Below the pieces are notes generated by a model that saw only the letters and a list, made by a program, of their open reading frames with translations, searched no databases and was not told the origin of the DNA. The position numbers and the translations under genes are program-made. 64,000 nt of DNA from Gammaproteobacteria bacterium (GTDB taxonomy: Bacteria; Pseudomonadota; Gammaproteobacteria; Steroidobacterales; Steroidobacteraceae), in contig JANXYK010000008.1 in assembly GCA_025350055.1 (NCBI GenBank), forward strand, positions 62,001 to 126,000. The letters run 5' to 3'. Shown here piece after piece: positions 26,187 to 33,489 of the stretch. Every line of letters starts with the position of its first letter. Position 1 is the stretch's first letter.

Positions 26187-27580
26187 AACGGGCTGCGCAC
26201 GAGGCCGGGCGCCGGCGTGTGATCGTCGCCGTACCATTCCAGCACCGCGAGAAAGCCGCGCACCTGTTCCACGAAACGCACGGGCTCCCAGCCGCGCGCG
26301 TAGCCGCGCCGCGCCTGCGCATACCAGCGCTCCTGCGCCAGCATCGGCAGGTACTGGCTGACATCAGCCCAGGAATCGGCATCCTTGCCGTGGCTTTGCG
26401 CCAGCACGCGCGCGTCCTCCAGGTGCCCGAAACCCACGTTGTAGGCGGCCAGCGCGAGCCAGGTGCGATTCGGCTCGGCAATGCGCGCCGGAATCATCTG
26501 CAGCACCTGCGCAAAGTAGGCGGCGCCACCGTTGATGTTCTGGCGGTTGTCGTTGCGATCGCTCACGCCCACCGAGCGCGCCGTATCGGCGGTGAGCATC
26601 ATGATGCCCGCGGCGCCGTCGCCCGAGCTCGCGTGACTATCCCAGTGCGATTCCTGGTAACCCACCGCGGCCAGCAGGCGCCAGTCGACGCCGCTGCTCG
26701 CGGCGGCCTGTTCGAACAAGGGACGCAGCGCCGGCAAGGTACTCACGATGTCGTCCTGGAAGCGTCGCGCCTCCAGGTATTCGAAGCCGCTGGATTCCGC
26801 CTCGGCCGCGCGAGTGAGCTGCTGCAGCAGGCCGCTGTCGCGCGCCACGCCGAAGAACGCGTTGGCCGTATCGCGCAGGTCCAGCGCCGTGCGCCGCACC
26901 AGCCATTGCACAGCGCGTGGATCCGGCAGCGTGAAGGCCACGATCACATCCGGATACAGATGGCGCGCGAAATGGAACTCGTTGGCGTCGACGATCGCAT
27001 AGTCGGCATCGCCCGTGCTGACCCAGTCGAGCGGATCGGCCTGTTCGCGCGGCAGCTCGGTCCATGCCAGGTAACTGGCGCCGCTGGCACGCAGGCCGCG
27101 CAGCAGTTCGAGCTGCGGACTGCCCGCACGCACCACCACCCGCGCCCCAGTCAGCCCGGCAATATTCTGCGTGGGCCGGTGACCGCGCCGCTGCACTACC
27201 AGCTGGCCGATTTCCTGGTAGGTGGCGGTTGCCAGGCCGGCCCGTTTCCATACGCCATCGACGGTCAATTGCGCGGCGACGATATCGGCGCTGCCGTCGC
27301 TGATCAGTTCGCGCAGCTGGCTGCGATCGCGTGCCGGCACGATGATGAGCTGCACGCCGAGGCTGTCGGCAAAGGCCCGCGCCAGGCGGTATTCAAAGCC
27401 CTGCGGGCCATGCGCGCCCAGATAATAGGAGGTCGGCTCGTTGAGTGTGGCCATCCGCAGGTCGCCCCGCGCCTTGATCTGGGCCAGCCCCGAGGGCTGG
27501 CTGCCGCAGCCTGTCAGGCCCGGCAGAAGCAGGGCGGTCAGCGCGGCCGCAACGGGTGGCCACCAGCGATTTGCAGTCAT
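26183..27580 (-). CDS. mltF: Membrane-bound lytic murein transglycosylase F
   Basis: A 465-residue lipoprotein (lipobox LTGC, Cys25). It has the two-domain MltF architecture: a periplasmic amino-acid-binding-like domain (about 32-265, starting IKARGDLRMATLNEPTSYYLG) and a C-terminal SLT lysozyme-like domain (about 285-440) with catalytic Glu310 in GYQESHWD, then GIMMLTADTARSVGV and NINGGAAYFAQVL and LALAAYNVGFGHLEDAR. MltF cleaves the MurNAc-GlcNAc bond of peptidoglycan with formation of 1,6-anhydro-MurNAc; the N-terminal domain senses muropeptides. Length is typical (about 450-510). It converges on tadA with a four-base overlap, and a tRNA gene lies upstream on the other strand. Confidence 0.92.
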   Translation of the reverse strand: MTANRWWPPVAAALTALLLPGLTGCGSQPSGLAQIKARGDLRMATLNEPTSYYLGAHGPQGFEYRLARAFADSLGVQLIIVPARDRSQLRELISDGSADIVAAQLTVDGVWKRAGLATATYQEIGQLVVQRRGHRPTQNIAGLTGARVVVRAGSPQLELLRGLRASGASYLAWTELPREQADPLDWVSTGDADYAIVDANEFHFARHLYPDVIVAFTLPDPRAVQWLVRRTALDLRDTANAFFGVARDSGLLQQLTRAAEAESSGFEYLEARRFQDDIVSTLPALRPLFEQAAASSGVDWRLLAAVGYQESHWDSHASSGDGAAGIMMLTADTARSVGVSDRNDNRQNINGGAAYFAQVLQMIPARIAEPNRTWLALAAYNVGFGHLEDARVLAQSHGKDADSWADVSQYLPMLAQERWYAQARRGYARGWEPVRFVEQVRGFLAVLEWYGDDHTPAPGLVRSPF

Positions 27581-27638
27581 TGGCAGTCAGCGCTCTCCAA
27601 GATTCGGCTAGAATAGCAGCTCGCCACCCGAGCATCCT

Positions 27639-27731
27639 GGAGAGGTACCGAAGTGGTCATAACGGCGCCGACTCGAAATCGGATGGTCGGGTAAATCCGG
27701 CACGTGAGTTCGAATCTCACCCTCTCCGCCA
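27639..27731 (+). tRNA. tRNA-Ser (anticodon CGA)
   Basis: A full serine-type cloverleaf with a long variable arm. The acceptor stem pairs GGAGAGG (27639-27645) with CCTCTCC (27721-27727), followed by discriminator G and an encoded CCA (27729-27731). The anticodon loop is CTCGAAA between CCGA and TCGG, giving anticodon CGA, which reads UCG. The T-loop GTTCGAATC is standard, and a variable arm with GGTCGGGTAAATCCGGC is present. Encoded CCA is usual in gammaproteobacteria. It stands alone between mltF and the HemN-like gene. Confidence 0.95.
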
Positions 27732-27786
27732 ATTCCTTGCAATAACTGATTCGCCTACAGGCGGGTGCCAGCGATCCGTCGCGCGC

Positions 27787-27800
27787 TTGATCTTCGTCAA
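27787..27800 (+). promoter_or_regulatory. Anr/Fnr box upstream of the HemN-like gene
   Basis: TTGATCTTCGTCAA differs by one base from the Fnr/Anr consensus TTGAT-N4-ATCAA. Its centre is about 55 bases before the HemN-like ATG; a class II activated start (centre at -41.5) would put transcription start near 27835. The four-cysteine Anr/Fnr regulator encoded two genes downstream keeps the DNA-reading residues for this motif, so oxygen-limited activation of this gene, and perhaps of the regulator itself, is likely. Confidence 0.6.
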
Positions 27801-27848
27801 GGCGCAAATGAATGCCGCGGCCTAGCCTCGGCGCATGAAGTCAGTTCC

Positions 27849-28319
27849 ATGTGCGCTCTGAACACCGAATCGGGCGAGGCGGCGCTGCGTCGGGCGATCC
27901 AGGACAGCAACCAGGATCCCATCCCGCGCGATATCGTGCTGCAGGTTTCGTTGGCCGGGCAGGGCGGCGAGGCCTTTCTGCAACGGCTGTACCGCGAGAT
28001 GGAGTGCTACGCGCCCTTGCTGGCGCGCGATCGGCAGATCATCGAACTCTGTTTCGTCGGTGCCGGCCTCGGGCAACTGCAGCGGGCGCAGCGCGAGGAT
28101 CTGCTGCAATCGCTGGCGCAGCACTTTGCGCCGGCGCGTACCGTGAGCAGCCATTGTGAGCCCATGCAGCATTGCGATGTGCTGGGTCTGGGTCCGGGTG
28201 CGCTCAGCCGCTTCGGAAGCTGCCAGACCAGGAATGCTGCTGACCTGCAGCAGTACTGTGCGGCGATCGATGGCGGTCGGTTGCCGGTCGTGGAGAGCCA
28301 GCAACTCGATGCGCCGTAA
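27849..28319 (+). CDS. Shrunken HemN-like protein without the radical-SAM cysteine motif
   Basis: 156 residues from ATG 27849. Two blocks resemble oxygen-independent coproporphyrinogen III oxidase (HemN). Residues 43-93 (FLQRLYREMECYAPLLARDRQ, then LCFVGAGLGQLQRAQ) correspond to the segment after the Fe-S loop, with the GGGTP motif degraded to VGAGL. Residues 108-147 (CDVLGLGPGALSRFG, then NAADLQQYCAAIDGGRLPV) match the later DLLGMGVSAIS region. The CxxxCxxC cluster motif and the roughly 200 residues between the blocks are missing, so it cannot be a radical-SAM coproporphyrinogen oxidase. It lies under an Anr box and upstream of anr and norZ. Either it is a decayed hemN or a small haem- or regulator-related protein kept for another role. 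Reading frame is intact. Confidence 0.55.
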   Translation: MCALNTESGEAALRRAIQDSNQDPIPRDIVLQVSLAGQGGEAFLQRLYREMECYAPLLARDRQIIELCFVGAGLGQLQRAQREDLLQSLAQHFAPARTVSSHCEPMQHCDVLGLGPGALSRFGSCQTRNAADLQQYCAAIDGGRLPVVESQQLDAP

Positions 28320-28361
28320 CTCATCGGGCGCCGTCCGCGGCGGATTGCGTATCATGGCGGC

Positions 28362-29105
28362 GTGCACCGCGCCGCGCCTCACAGTGGGCCGTTTCCGGAT
28401 GACGGCAATGAGCTCAGGTTCTGTTCCACCTGTGCTTTCGGTGCCGTGTGCATGCCCTCGGGCGTCGACAAACCCGCCTTGCAGGTGCTGCATTGCCTGG
28501 TGGAGCACGTCGGCCCGTTCCGCGAGGGCGAGCATCTGTTTCGTGCGCATGAGGCCTTCGGCGCGATCTTCGCGGTTCGCGGTGGCACGGTAAAAACCCG
28601 CTTGATCGACAGCCTGGGTCGCGAACAGGTGCTGGGGTTCTATCTGCCGGGCGAAATGGTGGGGCTCAATGGCATCCATCCGGATCACTATCCCTGCGAT
28701 GCCGTGGCGCTCGACAGCGTCTATCTGTGCCGTTTTTCCTTCCGCGCGCTCGAGACGCTGGCGGCGCGCATCCCGGGCATCCAGCAGCAGCTGTTCCGCC
28801 TGCTCAGCAAGGACATCGGTGTCGCTTCGCTCCTCGCGGGCGATTTCAGCGCCGATGAGCGCGTGGCCGCGTTCCTCGTCAGCATTGCCGACCGCTTTGC
28901 GGCCCGTGGCTTTTCCACCAGCGCGCTACACCTGTCGATGCCGCGATCCGATATTGCCAACTACTTGCGACTTGCCGCGGAAACCGTCAGCCGCGTGCTG
29001 CGGCGATTCCAGGACCAGGGCCTGATCAGCGTGGCCGGGCGCGAGGTGAAATTTACTGCCCCGCAGGCATTGCGTGCGCTGGCGCGCAATGTGTTGACTA
29101 CCTAG
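28362..29105 (+). CDS. anr: Anr/Fnr-type oxygen-sensing transcription factor
   Basis: 247 residues from GTG 28362, the only start that keeps the N-terminal cysteines. Cys21, Cys24 and Cys30 (CSTCAFGAVC) and Cys112 (DHYPCDAV) match the four ligands of the [4Fe-4S] cluster of E. coli Fnr. The cyclic-nucleotide-binding-like beta-roll spans about 45-140, and the Crp-type helix-turn-helix has AETVSR (206-211), whose Glu, Ser and Arg read the TTGAT half-site. The protein therefore should dimerise and bind DNA under low oxygen, and may also respond to nitric oxide through cluster damage. It sits between the HemN-like gene and norZ, both preceded by matching boxes. Position beside a nitric oxide reductase would also fit a DNR-like role, but DNR proteins lack these cysteines. 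Confidence 0.9.
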   Translation: MHRAAPHSGPFPDDGNELRFCSTCAFGAVCMPSGVDKPALQVLHCLVEHVGPFREGEHLFRAHEAFGAIFAVRGGTVKTRLIDSLGREQVLGFYLPGEMVGLNGIHPDHYPCDAVALDSVYLCRFSFRALETLAARIPGIQQQLFRLLSKDIGVASLLAGDFSADERVAAFLVSIADRFAARGFSTSALHLSMPRSDIANYLRLAAETVSRVLRRFQDQGLISVAGREVKFTAPQALRALARNVLTT

Positions 29106-29141
29106 GCGCCCACGCTGCCCAAGGCGCTAACGCCGCTCCGC

Positions 29142-29155
29142 TTGACCTGGATCAG
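29142..29155 (+). promoter_or_regulatory. Anr/Fnr/Dnr box upstream of norZ
   Basis: TTGACCTGGATCAG fits the Fnr/Anr/Dnr pattern TTGAY-N4-RTCAA with one mismatch in the second half. Its centre is 68 bases before the norZ ATG, so a class II promoter would start near 29190 and leave a leader of about 27 bases that contains AGGGAG (29204-29209) seven bases before the ATG. The spacing supports a functional activator site. Confidence 0.6.
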
Positions 29156-29216
29156 GGCGCTGCCATGGCGGCGTTACTAGCATTTGCCGTAGGTAGCAAG
29201 CTCAGGGAGCACGGCA

Positions 29217-31469
29217 ATGTCGGAAACCAAGCGTCTATGGATCGGTCTCGGCGTGTTGCTGAGCGTAACCTTCGCGGTGCTGCTGTGGATGGGCGGGGAG
29301 GTGTACCGCTCCGCGCCACCGATGCCCGAGCGCGTAGTCAGCGCCAGCGGCCAGGTGCTGTATACGCGCGATGACATCGAGACTGGCCGGCAAGTCTGGC
29401 AGAGCATTGGCGGTCAACAGCTGGGCACGATCTGGGGCCACGGCGCGCTAATCGCGCCCGACTGGAGCGCCGACTGGCTGCATCGCGAGACCACGGCGCT
29501 GCTCGATATCTGGGCGCAGCGCGAACACCAGGTGGACTTCGCCGCGCTACCCAATGCCGACCAGGAAGTACTGAAACTGCGGGTGCGCGATGCCTTGCGC
29601 CCGAATACCTACGATGCCGCCACGAAGAGCATCACCGTATCGGCGGATCGCGCCCAGGCAATCCGCGTGGTGATGGCGCACTACCAGAGCCTGTTCAGTG
29701 ACGATCCTGCCACCGCGCAACTGCGCGAGACCTACGCGATGCGCGATGGCACCGTGGACACCAGCGAGCATCGCCAGAAACTCACGGGATTCTTCTTCTG
29801 GACTTCGTGGGCGGCGATCAGCGAGCGCCCGCAGTCAAAGGCCAGCTACACCAGCAACTGGCCCTATGATCCGGTGGTCGGCAACGTGCCCACGCCCGGC
29901 ACCTTCCTGTGGACAGTGTTCAGTGTGATGTTCATGATCGCCGGCATCGGCCTGCTGGCCTGGCACTACGCGGCCTACCACGGCAAAGAACAGCCGCTGG
30001 TGCCGCCGGCCAGCGATCCACTACAGGGTCTCCTCATCACGCCCTCGATGCGTGCCACCGCCAAGTATTTCTGGCTCGTAATGGCGCTGATGCTGGTTCA
30101 GATCATGCTCGGAGCCATCACGGCGCACTTCCAGGTCGAAAAGCAGTTCTACGGTTTCGAGATCGCAAAGTACCTGCCGTATTCGATCACACGCACCTGG
30201 CATACGGAACTCGCGGTACTGTGGATCGCCACGGCCTGGCTTGCGACTGGGCTCTATATCGCACCGGCCATCTCCGGTCACGAACCACGCTTCCAGCGAC
30301 TGGGCGTCAATGCCTTATTCGTCTGTCTGCTGGTCATCGTCGTCGGTGCCTTCACGGGACAATGGCTGGCGGTCATGCAGAAGCTCGGGCTGACCTACAA
30401 TTTCTGGTTCGGTCATCAGGGTTGGGAATACACCGATCTGGGTCGCTTCTGGCAGCTGTTCCTGTTCGTGGGACTGCTGATCTGGCTGACGCTGGTCGGG
30501 CGCGCGCTGTGGCCGGCGCTGCGGCGCAAGGACGACATGGCCTCGATCACGGGCCTGCTGTTCCTGTCCACCATTGCGATCGGCTTGTTCTACGGCGCAG
30601 GGCTGATGTGGCATGAGAAATCACACCTCTCGATCGTGGAGTACTGGCGTTGGTGGGTCGTGCACCTGTGGGTCGAGGGCTTCTTCGAAGTGTTTGCGGT
30701 CGCGGTGATCAGCTTCCTGTTTGTGCGCCTGGGGCTGGTGCGCGCGCGCACGGCAACGGTCAACGTGCTGTTCGCCACCATCGTGTTCATGGCCGGCGGC
30801 GTGCTCGGCACCTTCCACCACCTGTACTGGGCGGGCACGCCGATCGGCATCCTGGCCCTCGGTGCATCCTTCTCCGCGCTCGAAGTGGTGCCGCTGGCGC
30901 TGATCGGCCTCGAAGCCTTCGAGACCTGGACGCATAGCCAGGCGACACCGTGGATGACGCGCTACCGCTGGCCCATCCTGTTCTTCCTGGCGGTTTCCTT
31001 CTGGAACCTGGTCGGCGCCGGTCTGTTCGGCTTTCTGATCAATACTCCGCTGGCGCTGTATTACATGCAGGGCCTGAATCTCACGCCGCTCCACGCCCAC
31101 ACAGCGCTGTTCGGTGTCTATGGCATGCTGGGCATCGGCCTGATGCTGTTCTGCCTGCGGGGGCTCCGCCCCAATGTGGTCTGGCGTGATGGCAATCTGC
31201 GTGCGTCTTTCCTGTTGCTCAACATCGGCCTCGCACTGATGGCGCTGCTGGCCTTGCTGCCGATGGGTGTGCTGCAACTGCAGGCTGCGCTCGAACATGG
31301 CTACTGGTACGCGCGCTCGGCCGAGTTCATGGGCCGGCCGCTGATGCACCTGCTGGTGTGGATGCGCATGCCGGGCGACACGCTGTTCGCGATCGGCGCG
31401 CTGCTGCTGGCGTGGTTCGTACTGCGCCTGTGGATTGCACCCCGTCAAGACAACGGAAAGGTATCCTAG
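29217..31469 (+). CDS. norZ: Quinol-dependent nitric oxide reductase (single-subunit)
   Basis: A 750-residue qNOR. The N-terminal part (1-220) is the fused NorC-like extension without a haem-c motif, with the typical DIETGRQVWQSIGGQQLGTIWGHGA block. About a dozen further membrane helices form the haem-copper-oxidase-like core, with metal-binding histidines in WHTELAVLWIATAWL, HLWVEGFFEVFAV (also the conserved Glu), TFHHLYWAG and HAHTALFGVYGM. It reduces two NO to N2O with electrons from quinol at the inner membrane and serves NO detoxification or denitrification. It follows anr and an Anr-type box; sirB starts six bases after its stop. No nirK, nirS or nosZ is in this window, so defence against NO is the more economical role. 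Confidence 0.93.
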   Translation: MSETKRLWIGLGVLLSVTFAVLLWMGGEVYRSAPPMPERVVSASGQVLYTRDDIETGRQVWQSIGGQQLGTIWGHGALIAPDWSADWLHRETTALLDIWAQREHQVDFAALPNADQEVLKLRVRDALRPNTYDAATKSITVSADRAQAIRVVMAHYQSLFSDDPATAQLRETYAMRDGTVDTSEHRQKLTGFFFWTSWAAISERPQSKASYTSNWPYDPVVGNVPTPGTFLWTVFSVMFMIAGIGLLAWHYAAYHGKEQPLVPPASDPLQGLLITPSMRATAKYFWLVMALMLVQIMLGAITAHFQVEKQFYGFEIAKYLPYSITRTWHTELAVLWIATAWLATGLYIAPAISGHEPRFQRLGVNALFVCLLVIVVGAFTGQWLAVMQKLGLTYNFWFGHQGWEYTDLGRFWQLFLFVGLLIWLTLVGRALWPALRRKDDMASITGLLFLSTIAIGLFYGAGLMWHEKSHLSIVEYWRWWVVHLWVEGFFEVFAVAVISFLFVRLGLVRARTATVNVLFATIVFMAGGVLGTFHHLYWAGTPIGILALGASFSALEVVPLALIGLEAFETWTHSQATPWMTRYRWPILFFLAVSFWNLVGAGLFGFLINTPLALYYMQGLNLTPLHAHTALFGVYGMLGIGLMLFCLRGLRPNVVWRDGNLRASFLLLNIGLALMALLALLPMGVLQLQAALEHGYWYARSAEFMGRPLMHLLVWMRMPGDTLFAIGALLLAWFVLRLWIAPRQDNGKVS

Positions 31470-31475
31470 CGGTAG

Positions 31476-31877
31476 ATGCTCGAGTTCTATCCTGCGATCA
31501 GGCTGTTCCACATCAGTTGCGTACTGCTGTCGGGCAGCCTGTTCTTTTTGCGCGGTTGCCTGATGCTGGCCGGCTTAGGTCACGCGAATCACGCGCTGCT
31601 GCGTTGGCTCTCCTATGCGATCGACAGCGCCTTGTTGACCGCAGCGTTGATGCTGGTGACGCTGCTGCACCAGTATCCCTTCCAGCAGGCCTGGCTGACC
31701 GCAAAAGTGCTGCTGCTGGTGATCTACATCCTGCTGGGCGTCATGGCACTGCGCCGCGCCCGCAGCTACCGTGCGCGGGCCGCATGCTTCGCGGCTGCGT
31801 TGTTGGTCTATCTTTTTATATTCAGCATCGCGCGCACGCACGATCCGCTGGGCGCACTGCGTATCCTGCTGCACTGA
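31476..31877 (+). CDS. sirB: SirB2-family small membrane protein
   Basis: 133 residues with four predicted transmembrane helices (for example IRLFHISCVLLSGSLFFLRG and LLTAALMLVTLLHQYPF). The opening YPAIRLFHISCVLLSGSLFFLRG and the YxxDSALLTAALML pattern are characteristic of the SirB family, first noted as an invasion-gene regulator but found widely in gammaproteobacteria and of unknown biochemical role. It begins six bases after norZ, so it is very probably co-expressed with it under Anr control. The conserved His near residue 13 and His66 could bind haem, but this is speculation. Confidence 0.8.
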   Translation: MLEFYPAIRLFHISCVLLSGSLFFLRGCLMLAGLGHANHALLRWLSYAIDSALLTAALMLVTLLHQYPFQQAWLTAKVLLLVIYILLGVMALRRARSYRARAACFAAALLVYLFIFSIARTHDPLGALRILLH

Positions 31878-31902
31878 GAGGTGCAGGCAGCGCCGCTCAG
31901 GC

Positions 31903-33063
31903 TCAGCCGCCTTCCGGCCCGTGCACGATCTCTTCGTTGAACTGGCGCGCCAGGGCTTCGGAGAACAGGTGCGGGAGCTGTCCCCTGGCCGCCTCCGTGA
32001 TGCTGCGGAATCGCTCTGCGGATGCCGGCCCCGGCGGCAGCACCGCGGGATCCAGGCGCTTGGTGAATTCATCCAGTGCCGGGCGCAGTGCGCGCATCAG
32101 CGCTGCATCGTGGCGGGCGGCGAGGCTGAACAGCTCGCGCATCCATTGCACGGCATCGAGCTGCTGGTTCTCGTGCCCGACCAGCAGGCGCGCCAGCAGA
32201 TCCTCGACGGGCAGGTTCTGCAGCGCTACGCGCTCCGGATCATCTGCGGTTGCGCACAGCCCCGAGCTCTGGCGGATCTCGCGCTGCGTGCGCGCCAGGT
32301 TCTTGATGCCCACCAGCGCCTCGCGCAACAGCAGGCCCGCCAGTCTCAGCAGGCGATCGGTGCTTTCGGCTGGCAGCTGTTTGGCGTTCATACCCGCACC
32401 GCGGCTGAAGGCGTCGAGCCCCTTGCCGGTGCCGCCGCCGCTGGCATTGCCGGCGCTGTGGCCGTTGCTGGCCGGCGGCGTGGCCCGCGGCGCCGGCGCC
32501 ATCGCCGGACGCGGGTTGCGGGTCGCGGATTGCTGGGCACTGTCGAATTGCAGCAGGGCCGAGTCGCCTACCGGTTGTCCCCAGGGATCGAAGGCGCGCC
32601 GCTGGCTGCTCAGGTCCGCATCGGTTACCAGCAGTTCGCTGATGTTCAGGTCGATGCCAATGTCTTCCTGTCGTGCGCCATTGCCATCGGTTGCCGGCTG
32701 GGAATAGGCAAACACGGAGCTCGCATCGACACCGACGGCCGCGTCGTCGCTGACCCGGATCTGGTAGGCGCCGAGGCGCAGCAGGTCGCCGTGGCGCAGT
32801 GGCTGGGGCCCCAGACGCCCCACCGGGTCGGCGTGATCGTTCAGGTACAAGCCATTCGTGCTGGTATCTTCGACGACGAATCTGCCATTGCGGTACTTGA
32901 TCTGGGCGTGGTGTGATGAGAGGTAGCGCTTGGGGTCTGGCAGTACCCACTCATTGTCATGGGCACGGCCGATCCGACCCCCCTCCGGGCCGAACAGCAC
33001 GCTGGCGCGCTCGCCGAGCTCGCCGACCTGGTCACTGATTATCGTCAGGCGTAGCGCCACCAA
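31903..33063 (-). CDS. tagH: T6SS-associated FHA-domain protein, TagH-like
   Basis: 386 residues. The N-terminal FHA domain (about 1-105) has the phosphothreonine-pocket residues GRIGR, SSHHAQI and TSTNGLYLN. A Pro/Ala/Gly-rich linker (about 180-225) leads to the C-terminal TagH domain (about 230-380), with RLLRLAGLLLREALVGIKNLARTQREIRQ and DDPERVALQNLPVEDLLARLLVG. TagH is a scaffold in post-translational regulation of type VI secretion through threonine phosphorylation (PpkA/PppA). No other type VI gene, kinase or phosphatase lies in this window: its neighbours are sirB, DUF1820 and purL. It is either an orphan that works with a T6SS coded elsewhere or a reader of other phosphoproteins. ATG follows a weak Shine-Dalgarno. 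Confidence 0.85.
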   Translation of the reverse strand: MVALRLTIISDQVGELGERASVLFGPEGGRIGRAHDNEWVLPDPKRYLSSHHAQIKYRNGRFVVEDTSTNGLYLNDHADPVGRLGPQPLRHGDLLRLGAYQIRVSDDAAVGVDASSVFAYSQPATDGNGARQEDIGIDLNISELLVTDADLSSQRRAFDPWGQPVGDSALLQFDSAQQSATRNPRPAMAPAPRATPPASNGHSAGNASGGGTGKGLDAFSRGAGMNAKQLPAESTDRLLRLAGLLLREALVGIKNLARTQREIRQSSGLCATADDPERVALQNLPVEDLLARLLVGHENQQLDAVQWMRELFSLAARHDAALMRALRPALDEFTKRLDPAVLPPGPASAERFRSITEAARGQLPHLFSEALARQFNEEIVHGPEGG

Positions 33064-33138
33064 TCACTTCCTCGCCGGGGGTCTCAACCCAATATAATAG
33101 GCGCGCCGGCCCCGGCGGGCCGCCGCAATCCTATACAG

Positions 33139-33486
33139 ATGGCATCCAATCACATCTTCAAGATTATGTTCGTGAACCAGGGCAAGGTTTACGAGGTGTA
33201 TGCCCGCAAAATCAGCCACGGGAGCCTGCTGGGCTTCGTGGAAATCGAGGAACTGGTGTTTGGCGAGCGCTCAGGCTTGGTGCTCGATCCGGGCGAGGAG
33301 CGCATCAAGGCCGAATTTGCCGGCGTGAAGCGCAGTTTCCTGCCCGTACAGTCCGTGGTGCGTATCGACGAAGTGCGCAAGCAGGGCGTCAGCAAGATCG
33401 TGGCGCTGGAGGGCGGCGGCAATGTCACGCCGTTCCCGACCGCGCACTATTCTGCTCCGGCCGGCGAACCCGGCCCGAAGAAGTAA
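33139..33486 (+). CDS. DUF1820 family protein
   Basis: 115 residues opening HIFKIMFVNQGKVYEVYARKI, the hallmark of DUF1820, a gammaproteobacterial family of unknown function. The fold is predicted as a small beta-rich domain with GFVEIEELVFGER and SFLPVQSVVRIDEV; the last ~25 residues are Pro/Gly/Ala-rich and likely disordered. No signal peptide or membrane helix is seen, so it is cytoplasmic. It is divergent from tagH and stands three bases upstream of the GTG start of purL, so it is probably co-transcribed with it. Nothing in the sequence shows a catalytic site. Confidence 0.8.
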   Translation: MASNHIFKIMFVNQGKVYEVYARKISHGSLLGFVEIEELVFGERSGLVLDPGEERIKAEFAGVKRSFLPVQSVVRIDEVRKQGVSKIVALEGGGNVTPFPTAHYSAPAGEPGPKK

Positions 33487-33489
33487 CCC

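Noticed and set aside
24754-26481. Minus-strand 575-codon frame over the GH36 and tadA genes
   Set aside because: Arg/Ala/Pro-rich shadow; both opposite genes have complete catalytic motifs.
26120-27616. Plus-strand 498-codon frame over mltF
   Set aside because: Antisense of mltF, no recognisable domain.
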